Below are positions 1-12,800 of a stretch of DNA of 64,000 nt, in pieces (position 1 is the first letter of the stretch; the number at the start of each line of letters is the position of its first letter). The translations under genes were made by a program, and so were the position numbers. Source of the DNA: Symsagittifera roscoffensis (Eukaryota; Xenacoelomorpha; Acoela; Convolutidae); the NCBI RefSeq assembly GCF_963678635.1, contig NC_087068.1, positions 18,792,027-18,856,026 on the forward strand, written 5' to 3'. Under the pieces are notes generated by a model. That model was not told where the DNA came from. It worked only from the letters and a program-made list of their open reading frames with translations, and did not search any database.

Positions 1-1612
1 AAGCGCTTCATTTGTACATTAAATTGATGCAAACGTCCATCGTCTTGAAAAGTTTTTCATTGCTCAAAAATATCACAAGGGTCGAAAATTTTTCTTTTTC
101 CCACAAAAAATTACCCATGAAACATACTTATCTTCACAATATCCACATTTGGCTTGCTCAAAGATCAGCATAACTTGCATGCAAGCGTTTTTCGCATAAT
201 TTTTATCAACATTTTTTCCGTACAAAATTATTTGAGAATGAATATGGGAAGTCGATAGCTGTGCAGCTAGTACAGTGTGTTCTGACTACAGTAATCACTT
301 CAAAAACGTTTAAAAAAATTGCCTTATTTTATCTTTTTATTCGTTTTTTCAAACGCTTTTTGTACAACGAGGAAGACTCTTTTATTCATTTTTAAGCACA
401 GCTTAAAAAATGAATAAAACTTGCGCAAATAAACAAGACTGCTCGTTTCAGGCCAAAGCCCTGAATGTTTCGACTGCCCTCTAAAGTCTATTGAATAATT
501 TCGATGAACCTTTTTTCAAAAGTTTAAGTTTTTTATTTGCAAAAAATATATGAGTTTAAAAATAGCTGAATGTTCAAATAAAGAAAAAAATAGTCGAAAA
601 AACTCAAACCCCCACAATGTGAATTACAAAATGATATAATTAGCGTCTTGTAATATATCACTAAGACCAAATAGCTTATTTCGAGTCAATTTGGAATAGT
701 TTCAGAGCAGGATTGAATCGGCGCTTGGGCATAAATAGCACAAAAACATCGCGCGTTAAACTTCACAAATTAGCCCAAATGGTAAATATTAAAACTTCTT
801 ATTTGCTACGGATTTTGATTGTAAATGATTTTTTTTAGAGAGAGAGAGAGAGCTCTTTTTTTCAATTCTAGTTCTCATTTCTATGCTAAAACTACCTTTC
901 AGATTGTGAAAAATTTTGTTTGAAATTCAAAAGTGGCTCTTTAAGAAGATAAACAAGACTGAACCACAATGCGCATTCACATTCAGTTTATTTTGAAAGT
1001 CGAAATAATAGAAACAAGAAAGCCAGGATTTTTCCCAAATTTTTTATGTTTAAAATTTGTTTCAATCAAACTTTGTAAAGTTGCGATGAGTATCTCAGAA
1101 AGCAAAACCCCGGCATAGCTCCTTCTCGAATCATAGGAGTGCTCCGAATATTAGAGCAACCAACTATCATTTAAATGTCGCAACGTTTTTGGCTCAGAGA
1201 CAAGGGGTAAAGTTAAGGAAACCGATTAGGCTGAAAAAATGTCAGTTTTATCCAACAAATCTTTGATTTCAAAATTCCGAAATTGTTTGTGTTTATCAGT
1301 TTAATAATTTTATTTCAGGAAACTTTGGTGGCTGACACTTTTTTGTTAAAACTAACTCAAAATGAGATAACAAGGATGTAAGTGTCAACATTTTCTTAAC
1401 TAAAATTTCCAAAACGAACATTCGTTATTGACAGTTAAAATTAAACTACGTTGTTGAGCTTTTTGTTTCTGTTTTTAACCAGGATAAAACATTAAATCTA
1501 AAAATTGGACCAAAATTAACCCAATCGAGAAACGTCCATAAAATATAATTTTTTAAATCTGGATGCTAAATTGAGTTTCAGGTTGCATATTAAAAAGGTT
1601 TTTAAACGAACA
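1..1612. other. Intergenic AT-rich DNA with one family A repeat copy
   Basis: No convincing exon is seen on either strand; open frames are short and low in complexity. An (AG)n run of about 18 bases lies near 838-851. The stretch around 428-800 is an old copy of the TTGTTCCGACT repeat family described separately. The rest is unassigned AT-rich sequence. Confidence 0.5.
428..800 (+). repeat. Family A repeat (TTGTTCCGACT type), diverged copy
   Basis: Starts with the family's AACAAGACTGCTCG leader, then a diverged TCAGGCC..GCCCTGA hairpin and TGTTTCGACTGCC. It also keeps the conserved internal blocks: CAATTTGGAA, the block about CGCTTACGC (here degraded), CGCGCGTTAA, and CAAATTgGCCAAAATGG near 760-785. 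The order matches the better copies at 34212 and 38023. The distal end with AGTCGGAACAA is not recognisable here. Confidence 0.6.
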
Positions 1613-1957
1613 TCTCGAAGTTCGTCCACCTAACAACATTTGCGTCAAACTTATACTCAAAACCAACTTCTAATCATTCACAAAACCTATATTCAATCAA
1701 ACTATCAACATTCTGTACTAATATATGGAACTGCTACTAAAACCCAATTTGTTAAAATTGAAAAACTACAAAAATTGATACTCCGCAATTGCTTCAACTT
1801 ACGAAAAACAGACATCCTCCGGAAACTAAAAGACAAATTTGAGTTCTGTTGCGTCGGGGAGTTGCATATATTTGAATTATTGAAGTTAATGACTAAAATG
1901 GCAAAGAGGCAGCACCCATCCTTACTTATCAATGGAGCAAACACCAGTGAATAAAAA
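1613..1957 (+). pseudogene. Remnant of a non-LTR retrotransposon reverse transcriptase (C-terminal part)
   Basis: The 104-codon frame contains the pattern typical of the region just after the catalytic palm in LINE-type ORF2 proteins: a tract like IIHKTYIQSNYQHSVLIYG followed by ATKTQFVKIEKLQKLILRNC. This corresponds to the family signature of a Tyr/Ile helix, Gly, then a Lys/Leu-Gln-rich helix ending in Arg. No endonuclease or YxDD catalytic core lies upstream, so this is a 5'-truncated or decayed fragment. The frame's ATG is probably not a biological start. The assignment rests on pattern recognition only. Confidence 0.55.
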
Positions 1958-2086
1958 ACTGGGGGAAAATAAAAGATTTTGAGTTTTTTTAATTTGTCAA
2001 ACTTTGGCAAGAAAAAAATTTTTCTATGGCTTTAAACGGCCATCGAAACATTTAGATTCGATACAAGCAACCTTGTTTGGAGCGGG

Positions 2087-2275
2087 GTATCTGCTTAATA
2101 ATTTCCCTCTTTGCAAAAAGGGAGGATGGTTCATAAGTAGATTAAGTTAGCGAATTTCGACCAGTCAGAATGCAGCAAACTTAGATGCCTCTAAAGAAAA
2201 CTCTTGTTTTTAGAGGTAGAAAAGTTCTTCACTAGTTACTCTTAGGTTGGATTTTTTGGATTGTTGAGTAGATCC
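2087..2275 (+). repeat. Family B MITE copy
   Basis: Begins GGTATCTGCTTAATAATTTCC and ends GGATTGTTGAGTAGATCC, a degraded version of the GGATCTACTTAACAATC inverted termini of the 23782-24002 element. It also shares the internal motif TTTCGACCAGTCAGAATGCAG. The target duplication is no longer clear. Confidence 0.6.
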
Positions 2276-2757
2276 AGCATCTATTTTGTCTTCCATGTAA
2301 TAAATGAATATAAACAAATGTGAACTTGAATGAAATCATAAATATTTTGTCTAAATTTAAAAATAATAATTTTTCAAAACACCCCAGATTTGAATAATGG
2401 CAAATACACTTGATTCTTTAATAGTTAAAAGTGTTTTAAACTAAAATAAGTGCCTCATCAAGTTTCCTGTTTTTTAAACGATGTGCTTATGATTGAGGTG
2501 ATTTCAAAGCTTTGCTTAACTATATTTGACAGACTGCAGTATCACTTTATCGGATACATGATAATGACAGTGTCCCATGAAAGTGCCTCCTTTGATTATT
2601 CGGCAAATATCTCATTTTTCACAACAAAAAGTAAAAATTTTGGCTAGCCAACCTTGGATGCGATGAAATAAAGAGGCTGCTTGAACCTTCTGGAAAACTT
2701 GACCTTCCTGAAAAGAGTAACTAAACTATGCGAGGCTGCAACCTCTTAGCGATATGC

Positions 2758-2935
2758 GGATCTTCTTAGAAATCACCCCGTTCCAAGAAAATTGATAATT
2801 GTTAGGTAGATTAAGTTAGTCGAATTTTCGACCAATCAGAATTTATCAAAATCTGATTTTTTTTATATATGGAAGGCGCTAATGCTAATTTAATGCTTTT
2901 CTTTAAATGGGTGGCAATTCTGTATTAGATGAATA
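2758..2935 (+). repeat. Family B MITE copy, degraded
   Basis: Begins GGATCTTCTTAGAAATCACCCC and carries the family B core TCGAATTTTCGACCAATCAGA at about 2820. The 3' end (GGGTGGCAATTCTG) resembles the GGGTGGAGATTCT subterminal part of the 23.8-kb copy, but its final inverted repeat is lost. Confidence 0.5.
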
Positions 2936-2984
2936 AGTTCAACGATGCTATTATTTGTTCTCGCAAAATGTATCAGGATGATTT

Positions 2985-3240
2985 TGGATTGATTTGTATT
3001 GATTTTAATTTGATCAAAATTGATTAACAGTTTTAATTTTGGGAACTGAAATGGATTTTAAATCGATTTAAATCGATTTGGATGGATTTTCTGACTCCCT
3101 AAAATCCACCCGAATTTCACCTAAGTCCATCTGAATCATAAAAAAAATCCATTTAAATTAATATTAAAAGACCCCTGAGCAAATCAATTTAAATCGATTT
3201 TTCTGCTGACACGGCAAAAAAACAGGCAATTTAAAAAAAG
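2985..3240. repeat. AATCGATTT-rich AT sequence
   Basis: Short repeated words such as AAATCGATTTAAATCGATTT and GGATTTT/AAAATCC occur in both orientations. A related stretch with AAAATTGATTTGAAATTGATC lies at about 4080-4290, on the other side of the 210-bp tandem repeat. This may be the flank of one old repeat interrupted by the tandem array. No coding content is seen. Confidence 0.35.
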
Positions 3241-3380
3241 TAATTGAAATATTTTATTCTTGATTTCTTAAATAAAGACACTCGGGTTAGATGTTAGAGA
3301 GTTGAAAAAAGTGGTCCACTAAAATCAGATTTTGAGTATTAAAAACTGCAATAAACTCCATCCTTTTAAATAAAAAATCT

Positions 3381-3965
3381 AGAAAAGGGTTACAATAAAT
3401 CAAATTTTGAGCTCTATTATTTGCAATGAAATCATCAAAAATCTAATTGTAAATTAGAGTTTTGGCAAAAATTTATGCGACAAATCAAAAAGTATTCGAT
3501 CTAAACTCATATTTGAGCTCAAAAATATGCAACAAAGTTATAGAAAATTGTCATTGCTTGTCAGATTTAGGGCAATAACCTGAGTAACATATCAAGAAAA
3601 GGGTCACAATAAATCAAATTTTGAGCTCAAAAAAATACATTGAAATCATCAAAAAATATCGTTGTATTTTAGGCAAAAAATTTATAGAACAAATCAAGAA
3701 AATGATCGGTATTTCAAATTTTGAGCTCAAAATTGTGCAACAAAATTATAGAAAATTGTCATTGTTAATCAGATTTATGGCAATAACCTGAGTAACATAT
3801 CAAGAAAAGGGTCACAATAAATCATACTTTGAATTTAATAATTTGTAATAAAATCACTAAAAACTATCATTGTAAATCAGATATTAGGCAAGAAACCTAC
3901 GTAAAAAGTCCAAAAAACGGTCACTTTTTGAAGCTCAATTTTTTTTAAAAAACATCCAATTTTGA
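3381..3965. repeat. Tandem repeat, about 3 copies of a 210-bp unit
   Basis: The phrase AGAAAAGGGTCACAATAAATC recurs at about 3381 (one base changed), 3595 and 3803, spacings of about 214 and 208 bases. Each copy continues with TTTTGAGCTC, an AATCATCAAAAA block and (in two copies) TAGAAAATTGTCATTG. The third unit is partial and more diverged. Copies differ at many positions, so the array is old. Confidence 0.75.
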
Positions 3966-6067
3966 GCTCAAAATATACAAGGAAGCAATAAAATGCTATA
4001 GATTTTCTTTAAAAACTATTTATTTATGCTACTTTTTGTTATTTTAGGTGTAATTGGTCTTTTATGATGGGCAAGAATCAATACAACGCAAAGTTGAAAC
4101 GGTTGAAATTCGAATTAAAAAAATGATTTAAATCAGTCTTAATCCCTCAAAACACATAAACAATTTAAGACGATTTAATATAAACAATCAATTTAAAAAA
4201 TGATTAAATTTGATCGACGTGGATCATTTTTAGCTGGGATTTAAGATCAATTAAAATTGATTTGAAATTGATCCAAAGCAATCTTAACCTTTCACATTTA
4301 ATCTTCGTAATTTTTCATACTAAAAACGATCTCATTTAAATCTACATACTTTTTTCCTATTAAAATCAATCTTAATTCATTTTTGTCAGTGCGGGTAAGT
4401 TCATATGTCCGATAGACTTTGGAGTTTTCGCTTATTTTCCATTTCCCACTTTTGGGTTTCAATTTCGAAAGTTTAATCAACGTAATATTTATCATGTAAT
4501 AAAGCTAGACAACCTTAAAAAACCAACGGACAAATTTAACATCGTAATATCAATCAGGTACGCAGTCAAAATAACGCTTTTACATGCTTTTATAGCAAAA
4601 GCGTTTAGTCGCAAAAGCAATGTGAAATTGGAAGATTTGAAATTTAGGGGGAGGGAAATGAAACTTAAGCGTAGGAGGGGGTTGTTAGGTGGCGCCAGGG
4701 TTGTCAAAGAAGATCTCAAAGATTTTTCTAGAAAAAGTCACTGCTATTCGGGATATTTGTTTAATCTTTTATTTCACACTATCTGCTTATAGACTACATT
4801 TTGTTCCCTAATTTGAGTTAAACTAGTGTTCATTTCCTGTCACACTTCCTCTTGGCTTGGAAATTTAAACGAGGCTGCTAAGATCTCTTTTCAGTTATTC
4901 AGAACTGAAGCGCTCCTTATGTTAATGCTGATTCAATAAGGTTTTGCTAGTTAACATGCAATGATGAAAATGAAAGCCCCTTATTTTTTACTCTCTTACA
5001 AAAAAGACAACTAACACGAATAATTTCAGACAATTGCAAGCAGTTTTGAAAAAATGCCTGTTTTGAGCACTTTTTAGAGAAAACTTGACAGAAAACTCGC
5101 GGTTTTTCAAGCCGCAATTTAGTACATAATGGCGCCAAGGGTAACTTTATAAAACATTTGGACAGTCAAGGACAACCAACAAAGCAGCCATTTCTGGTTG
5201 GTCGGCCAGAAATGGCTGTCTTAAAACTATACCAAAGGATGGTTCTCGGGAAAAAATATTAGCAACCCAACTTGAATGTGGCGGTCGGCCCTGACCCCAT
5301 ACACTGGCTCGCTACTGAATATTTCTACGGGCACGGTTTGATGGTTTTTGTACAATTGCTGACCCTCACAGAGATTATTTCCTGATTTTTGTTTCAACTG
5401 ATGAAATGGTATTATGCGAAATGATTTTTAATTATTCAAATTGCGTCGTTTTTTTTGTTTTCATTCATTTTTCAAAGTTGACCGTTTATTTGGGACCGCT
5501 TTACTTTTGAATCACAAAATATGATCTTCAAAATTGTCTTGGAACCTTAGAAAAATGTGTTGAACAACGTTAATAACATTTTTGCACAACTTATAGTTTT
5601 ATTGGTCAACTTATTGGAACTACTTTTGAAACTGAGACAGTGAATACCGTTAAAAGTGCAACGCAGCTGCTGAACCTACCTTTGAAATATTAGAATAACA
5701 AAGAAAAACGATTGCCTTCTTTTCAGAGACGTCTTTTTAATAGGTTTGAAAAACAATAGTTTCAACACAAAATTTAAAACAATTTTAATTCAACGGCGAT
5801 CTGCCATGAAAATATTTTTCAGAGGAAAAACTCGCAAACTGCAGACCGAAAGGTAAATGCGATGCTTCAAAAAAATATATTTCGATTTGTTTTTAGCTTG
5901 AAAGTCAAAAAAATTGTTTAAAAATAATAAATTGTTCGATAATTTTGTTGAAAACTAGTAATTTGAATGAAGAACCTGTAATAACTTCAACTTTGGTCTA
6001 ATAGATCAATAACTGTTCCAATTTTTCAAAAAGACAGAAAACTTATGCTTCAAGCTTTGGGTGGTTT
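3966..6067. other. No gene seen
   Basis: AT-rich sequence with short chance frames on both strands. The only structured item I found is the small hairpin at 5185-5218. Confidence 0.4.
5185..5218. repeat. Short perfect hairpin (13-bp arms, 8-nt loop)
   Basis: CAGCCATTTCTGG is followed, after TTGGTCGG, by its exact reverse complement CCAGAAATGGCTG. A stem this long is somewhat unexpected in AT-rich DNA, but nothing links it to a function. Confidence 0.6.
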
Positions 6068-6615
6068 TTGTTCCGACTTTCGTAACGAAAGTAACGGAAT
6101 ATTTTTTCCTCGGGATGGGTTTTTTCTTCAGGCAAATTTCGACTATTCAAATAGCAATTTTTGAACAATTTTTTTTACATCATTCGAAAGCTATTGTTGT
6201 CTGTCTTGAGCTTAAACTTGAAAAGATATTTCACCTGTGATCATTTTTTGTGAAGTTATGGGGGTTTAAAGATTGCCATTTTGGCCAATTTATGACAACT
6301 AATGCGCGATAAATTTCGCGCTATCAACGCGTGAGCTAGATTTAATCCGTTTTAGAAATCGTTTCCAAATTGGTTCAAGAAAGATTATATGCGATAATTG
6401 ATTTTTCAATTGGAGCAAAATCTCAAACTTTTTAGAAAAGTTTGTTAATTTTGAATGCAATTTTTTAATAGGAGAAAAATCTATCACTTTGAACTCACTA
6501 TGGCGTTTCACAACAAATCTCAAAATTATAAGAAAAAAAAATTTAATTTTATTTTATTACATTTAAATTTTCCATGTTAATACTGCTCCATAGACCTTAA
6601 AAGGCAGTCGGAACA
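6068..6615 (-). repeat. Family A repeat, near-complete copy, minus orientation
   Basis: One end is TTGTTCCGACTTTCG and the other AAAAGGCAGTCGGAACA, so TGTTCCGACT forms the terminal inverted repeat. Internal blocks shared with other copies, read on the minus strand, include the bases around CCAAATTGG, an Arg-free CGCG-rich palindromic block (6300-6345) and the CACCTGTGATCATTTTT block at about 6232. The length of about 550 bp and lack of coding capacity suit a non-autonomous DNA transposon. Confidence 0.7.
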
Positions 6616-6653
6616 TTCAGGGCATTGACAGGGGAAAAAACTATTCTCAATTG

Positions 6654-7143
6654 AAACAAGGCTGCTCATACCGTGTGAAGCCCGGAACATTCCGACTCCG
6701 TTTTAAGTTCTATTGAGTACTACTCGCTTTGAAAAATAATGAAACTTTCAAAAAAAAAACGATTATCGTAATTTTTTTTGCTTTTTTTTAAATAATCACT
6801 CCACACATTAAGCAAAGTGCAAAAACCGTATTTCTTGCTTAGATTGAAATATTTAATAGTCCAAATAGCTTTCTTCAGCCAAATTTGCCAATTTGGAACC
6901 ATTTTTGGGAGTTAATTCCGCAAAACATATCGAGCGTTTGTTGTCTCAAATTGACAATGATTAAATTTCCATAACCTAACTAAAACAATCACAGGTGCAA
7001 AACTTCTTTAATTTGAGCTCAAAGCAACAACACTGTTTGATTGATAAAAAATTCTGGCAAAAAATTTACTTAAAGTCAATTTTTGTCTGGAGGAAAAAGC
7101 ACCCGAGCTCAAATATTGCGTCACTTTCTTCAAGATTCGGAAA
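6654..7143 (+). repeat. Family A repeat, plus orientation, head to head with the preceding copy
   Basis: Starts with the AACAAGGCTGCTC leader, continues through AACATTCCGACTCCG, CAATTTGGAACC, a GCGTT block, AACAATCACAGGTG and a GAGCTCAAAGCAACAACAC block, and fades at AGATTCGG. Order and orientation match the 34212 copy. It directly abuts the inverted copy at 6068-6615. Confidence 0.6.
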
Positions 7144-9361
7144 AATAAGGACAGCAAGCTGGTCTTTATATAACAATACAATACGTTAAACACATTTTTG
7201 TGTTTCTTTTTACTTGGGGTGTGGGGTATAAAATGAAGACATAAAATTTAAATTTTTTTTTGATATTTTGTACTCTTTCACTACTATTTTCAATTTTCTT
7301 CAATTCTTTTTTTCGGGTTCTGGACGCAAAAATTCTTCTTAGCTTCACCTCTTCATTCAATCCAAAATACCTAGCAAATTAATTCGATCGTAAGTTTTGT
7401 GGCTAAATTTATGATTGAAAATGAACAAAGAAAATCAATACAAATTTGGTTTCATCTTCATTTTCACTCTATAAAAAAAAACAACTATTTCCTGTTGAGG
7501 CAAGTTTACGCTTTGAGGCAAGTTTACAATAAGTAAAAATTCAATAGTATTTAATATACCGCGAGGCCTCAAAAAAATAGGCGCAATTAACAGATAAAAA
7601 TTGAGTTAGCTTATTGTTTTTTTTCGCGCTTTCAAAATAGTCTTTTCTGCAGTTTTATTAGCGAATAACTGTTTCTATTCGCTTAGTTACTTTCTAAAAA
7701 ATTAAATTGATTTTTTTTAAATTTGATCAATCTATGAAAAAATGATTTGTAAACTGCATGCAATTATCTGCTTTTCTAATTTCACTGCTTGGTCGGTTTT
7801 GTTAATAGTTTTTACTATTTATAGTTATTGAGTTTTTGAAATTTTATATTTCAATTTATTTTCGTTTATAGAAAATTTACTTCGTTTATCTCTGAGGTCG
7901 TCTTAAATACAATTGAAGTTTTCAATTTTAGCAACAACAACATTTGCGTTTTTTTTCTATAAATGAATTGTAAGATATTTTTGAGTCATCCAGCTAAAAA
8001 AGTTGGAGGCCTGATCTATCTGGTCTAAAAATAGAACTGATCCAAACGCAGGTAAAAACAAAATCTTAGTAGTTATTGCAAAAGAAAAGTTGCTGATTGA
8101 AAAATTCAGATTTTTTGACGCCACAAATTGGAAACAGTGGCCGCGTAAATAAACAGTTCAGCTTTCAGTTTTCTAACTGTTAATAATCGTTTTTGCCCAA
8201 ATCTTAACTTCCGAATAAACATGTGTGAGTTTGTGTGGAATTCGATATGAAATTGAATCGTTTACAAAAAAATATTCACGTTAAATATTTAATAACAGGA
8301 TGAAAATCAATCTGCTAATAAGAGCTTCAGTCATATAGTTTTTCTGGTTCCGTTTTGTTGTTGGCGCCTTTTGCCTATTCCTCCCCCCTTCTAAATAATT
8401 TTATCGCGTTTCCGGAAAAAAACAGAAAATTTTTTTCCTAGATTAGTTTTTTTTTATTATTGAATTAGGATAATAAAAGTCACTCATATTCTCCTTCTGA
8501 TGTGAAGCTAAGAAAAAGTTAAGACTTGCTCAATATATGCTCTATGTTTCATTTCATTAAGTGATTTTGATCGGCGTTCGTTGATTTTGCTCAAATTTCT
8601 TCAAAAAAACGAAGTAAGTGCTCTGTTTTGGTTGTTTGTTTGTTGTTCTGTTGATTTTTGTAGATAATTGTCATCATCTCAAAAATGTTAAAACTAAAAA
8701 ATTTTTTCTTCAAAAATCCACTTTCATAAGAACACTAGCCTTTGAAAGTTGGGATTTTCGAAGCACGCTTGATTTAGTTTTCATTTTAAAGTTGTTTCTA
8801 ACAATGGAAAATATGAGAAAAAGGTTCGGAACAATGAAAAACAATAATAGAGTAATTTGAAACAATAAAATTTTTATCTAGCGTTTTGTTTAAAATTGAT
8901 TTTGTCTTTAAAAGTCATTTCACACCCTTTAAAGGGTAGACAGAACATTCGGTCACACTCACCACTTGAGTTGTATCGCTCCGACTCGTGAGGTTAAAAT
9001 GAAGTTTTTTGATTTTTTTTTCATTGTTGTAATTTCCATTTTTTCTGTAACTCTTTTCTGTTCAGACAATTTTCGACTCCAAATAACAGTTTTCGATGGA
9101 TTTTTGAAAAGTCTGAAAGTTTTTCGTTTTGATCTTAAAATTAAGGCGAAGGTTTACCTGTAACTTTTTTAGAAAAGTTACATGGATTCAACCATTGGGC
9201 TATTTTTGAATTTTGAAAGCGCTCTTTTACATATTTACCTTTTTACAGAAGCAATTGAAAATTCATTCCAAATAATGCATTATTAGACGCGAAATAGAAA
9301 ATGTTGTCGTTAAAAATTTGTGTGGTGTGAAAACTATCGGAAACAAACCGAAATAAAACTA
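7144..9361. other. No gene seen
   Basis: AT-rich DNA. Short family A fragments (a GGTAGACAGAACATTCGG stub at about 8934) are the only recognisable content. The few open frames of 60-80 codons have low-complexity composition and no domain-like pattern. Confidence 0.4.
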
Positions 9362-9850
9362 GACTGTTGTATCAAGACAAAGCATTGAACGTTTCGACTG
9401 CCCTTTATCGTCGATTACAAGCTTTTTGCTTCAAACAATTTCTAATAAAATAATTCAAAATGATCAGAAATTTCGAACATAATTTTTTTTAAGTTACCCA
9501 CTATTTATGTTAAGTCCCATCTGGTATGTTTTTTAACGTATAGCAGAACATCAAGAGTATTATTTGCCTCAATCCAATTTGGAAGGATTCAGTTTGTCGC
9601 TTACGCTTCGAAAAAATGAAACATATCGAGCGTTCATTATACCAGCTTGAACTATAGTCGCCAAAGTAGTCCCACATTCGAACCATTATAACTTAGCAAA
9701 AATGAATCACTGGTGAAATACTTGGAATTTATTATATTCGGGCTCAAGACAACGGTATTTTTCAGATGTTATAAGGCATATGTCGAAAACGCTTAGTTAC
9801 GATGCCCTATATTGTACGGAAAAAAAACACCCCACGAATAAATCTTTCGA
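9362..9850 (+). repeat. Family A repeat, diverged plus-strand copy
   Basis: The leader (ACTAGACTGTTGTATCA), GTTTCGACTGCCC, CAATTTGGAAGGATT, the GCTTACGC block, AACATATCGAGCG, a CACTGGTGAAATA block and GGGCTCAAGACAACGG occur in the family order. The end near ACACCCCACGAATAAATC is degraded. Confidence 0.55.
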
Positions 9851-12800
9851 GTTTTCTTGAAAATTCGGAATCAAGTCAAACGTTTTCTAAAGCATATGTT
9901 TTGTGAATTGAGAAAAATTCAAGAAAAATTCTCAGGTACTTCAAAAAAGGGGTTAGAAAATTCAAATATTCAGGTTTACGGACTGTTCAAGATGCTCGGA
10001 ATGAAAACGGAAATTTAAAAAAAACTTCGTTGTTTGAATTCACAACTTTTTTTTTAAATTAATGCTCCCAAGTAAAATACAAAAAATCATCAGGATGATA
10101 AAAGTGATTTTGTTAGAATGCCAAACTATAAATGTCAATCAAATATTTACAAAAACAGTATCATGCCAATCATAATATATCAAGGAAAATTATGCAGCTG
10201 ATTGATTCTGTGATAAAAACGCGGTTGTTATAATCCTGTTAATTGTTCAATCGGTTGTCTGCATTTAGTTTGCATTAACATGTTTTGTTTAAAAAAATTT
10301 GGCGAATTCAGCTGTTTGTCAAAAAAAATACTTGGTTCAAATTTAGCAGTAACATTCTACCATAACTGATCATAGGCGCTTTAAAATTTCACTTTTCATC
10401 GTTTTACGGTTTATCCTTAAAAATATTTTAATAGTCGTTTGTCAGTCTGGTAAAGTTTAAAATTTAGTGTACTAAGTAAAGTCAACAAAGTTTAAAGTTA
10501 CTTGCGTTTGAGCAAATCATTAGACAAGAAAATTGAAATAAAATTTTAAACCGCAGCACTAATACGGCCCAAATTGAATTTTGATTGCAGCTATCATTTT
10601 TTTTTGCCTGAAACTACAAATAATCGTTCAAAAATTGTCGTTTTGTTTCAGGAAGAAATGCTCAACTTGCGAAAATTATATCAAAAACCAACACAAAAGG
10701 TGAAAAGAAGATAATCGCTCATAACCCTTATACTCATTCAGAATACATTTTTGTCTATGTGTTTTCTCTATATTGATTCTCTGAAGTTAAGGACTAAAAA
10801 AGCTGATTTCCGAAAAAATGATTGGCGTTTGACTTTCACGTCTGTTAGACTTGATTGCCCAATATCATATTTTTCATAAATTGTTAATGTATATATGCAC
10901 TATAAATTTATGTAAAAGGTATACGTTGGCCTTTTGCAAAAAGAAATTTTAAAAATGTATATTGAAATTAATGTTAACTGATTCTGATATGAAATGCAAT
11001 AAATAAGCATTTTGCTTCATTTCCAAGCTTAAGGATAAAAATTACCGTTGTTTTTAGTTTAAAAAAAAAGTTACTGAAAGCTGCTTATAACAATTAAAAA
11101 AAATAGATACAATTTTCAAATTCATTGTCAACTTCCTACATTTAGAAAAACCAATTACAGTTTTAAGTTTAAGTGGTTTCATCAGTTTTTCTTTTCATAT
11201 TGCGCGCGAACTGAAAAAAATTGATGATTTGATTGTCCCTCTTAATCTTACCGTAGAATCATTCCCGCTTTCAATTTCAACCCAAAATTTGAATTGCTAA
11301 ATTTATTCCTTTAGGGGGGTATAACCGAAAAGACCCTCATTCCCTTTGGGTCAACAGAGCCCAAACGTTGTAAATAATGAAACCAGGGATTGGACCCCCT
11401 GCCGACCCAACGGTTACCTTCCATAAACCCCCCCCCCCCCCGCCCCTTGTACTTCTTCGAGATATCAATTTTTGGCTGACCGCCTTTTGCGCCAATATAT
11501 ACTAAGTTTTAGGGGGTGGGGGGGGGGGCTTTCTGTTTGCAATGACGTCAGCTAAACTTCCATCCTTCCCCTCTCATTCTACTTCTACTTTCCCCCTACC
11601 TTATTTGTAAAAAACAGGGGGTGGCACATGTGTTAGTTCAGTCAAACTCGATCAATCCTGGACATTTTTATGGATAACTTCGTCATGCAAAAATCTTATT
11701 ACAGTTCAATTCAAGCGCAAAACACCTGTACGTTTATGTTTGTTTTTATCTAGGTTTAATTTTTTCATTTCCGCTTTACTTTTTCAATAGGATATTGTGA
11801 GAGCTCATTGGATTTTTTCAAAGGAAAGTCGCATCAAGTTCTCAAATACTTTTGTCAAATATTTTTTTTTCAATAATTTGATCAAATTTGTTTTTGCTCA
11901 GACTTGAAAGGAATGGTGCACGTTGAAGCCTTAAATAGAAGTTGTACCACTCAAGTAGAACTCTTTCCTAGACATGGGCTGTTGGTTTAACTGTTTTCCG
12001 AATCCCTAGGGGTTGTGCGTCGAGAAAACAAGGACGTCTTAGACTAATACTTTCCCTACTTACCACATCATTGTAGCTGTACTCTGAAATTATAATTTCA
12101 TTCAAGCCATCGCAACTTCAAAATCAATATGGGGTAAAATCAAAGCTAAGCTAAACTCTTTTCATCCGTGCCATAATTCTTTAACTTTCTCGCATCTTTC
12201 AGTTTATGACATAAGGGACCCATCTAGATTTTGCATCCATATCAAAGTTATGTAATTTGATGTTGTTTGCTTTACCTGCTTTCATTTATAACAAAAAAAG
12301 AAATGTGCTTCCGCAAAACCTTATTTTTTGTAATTTGAAATTTATAGACTCTTCTGTTGAAGCTGATCAAAGTTTTCTCGAGGGGTTCAGGGTAACAATT
12401 TTGAAAATAATTTTGAAAATTTAGTCCACTTCATTAGGCCACCAATTCAATTTATCAAGCAGTTTCAACATAACAAAACTAAAATATGAACTTGCCGAAA
12501 AAATTAATTTCTGGAAGTTTGTGTCAAAAAAAAACATTTCTTTTTGCACGCGCTTTTGAATTATATGCATACATAAGCGCCAATTGCGCTTTCACAAAAT
12601 TTTGGATCGGTGGATATTCTTTAATTTGTCAAAAAAAAGAGCTGATAATTTGGTAACACTAGGTAATGTCATAAAACAAACTGGTACAAATTTTTCTACC
12701 CCATCCTGGTTTCTCTCAATTATTTATATTATTTTAGCCCAATTTTGTTTGTTTTGCCCATTTTCATGAGAGGGAGCCAAAATAAGTTGATGAGGTAGTG

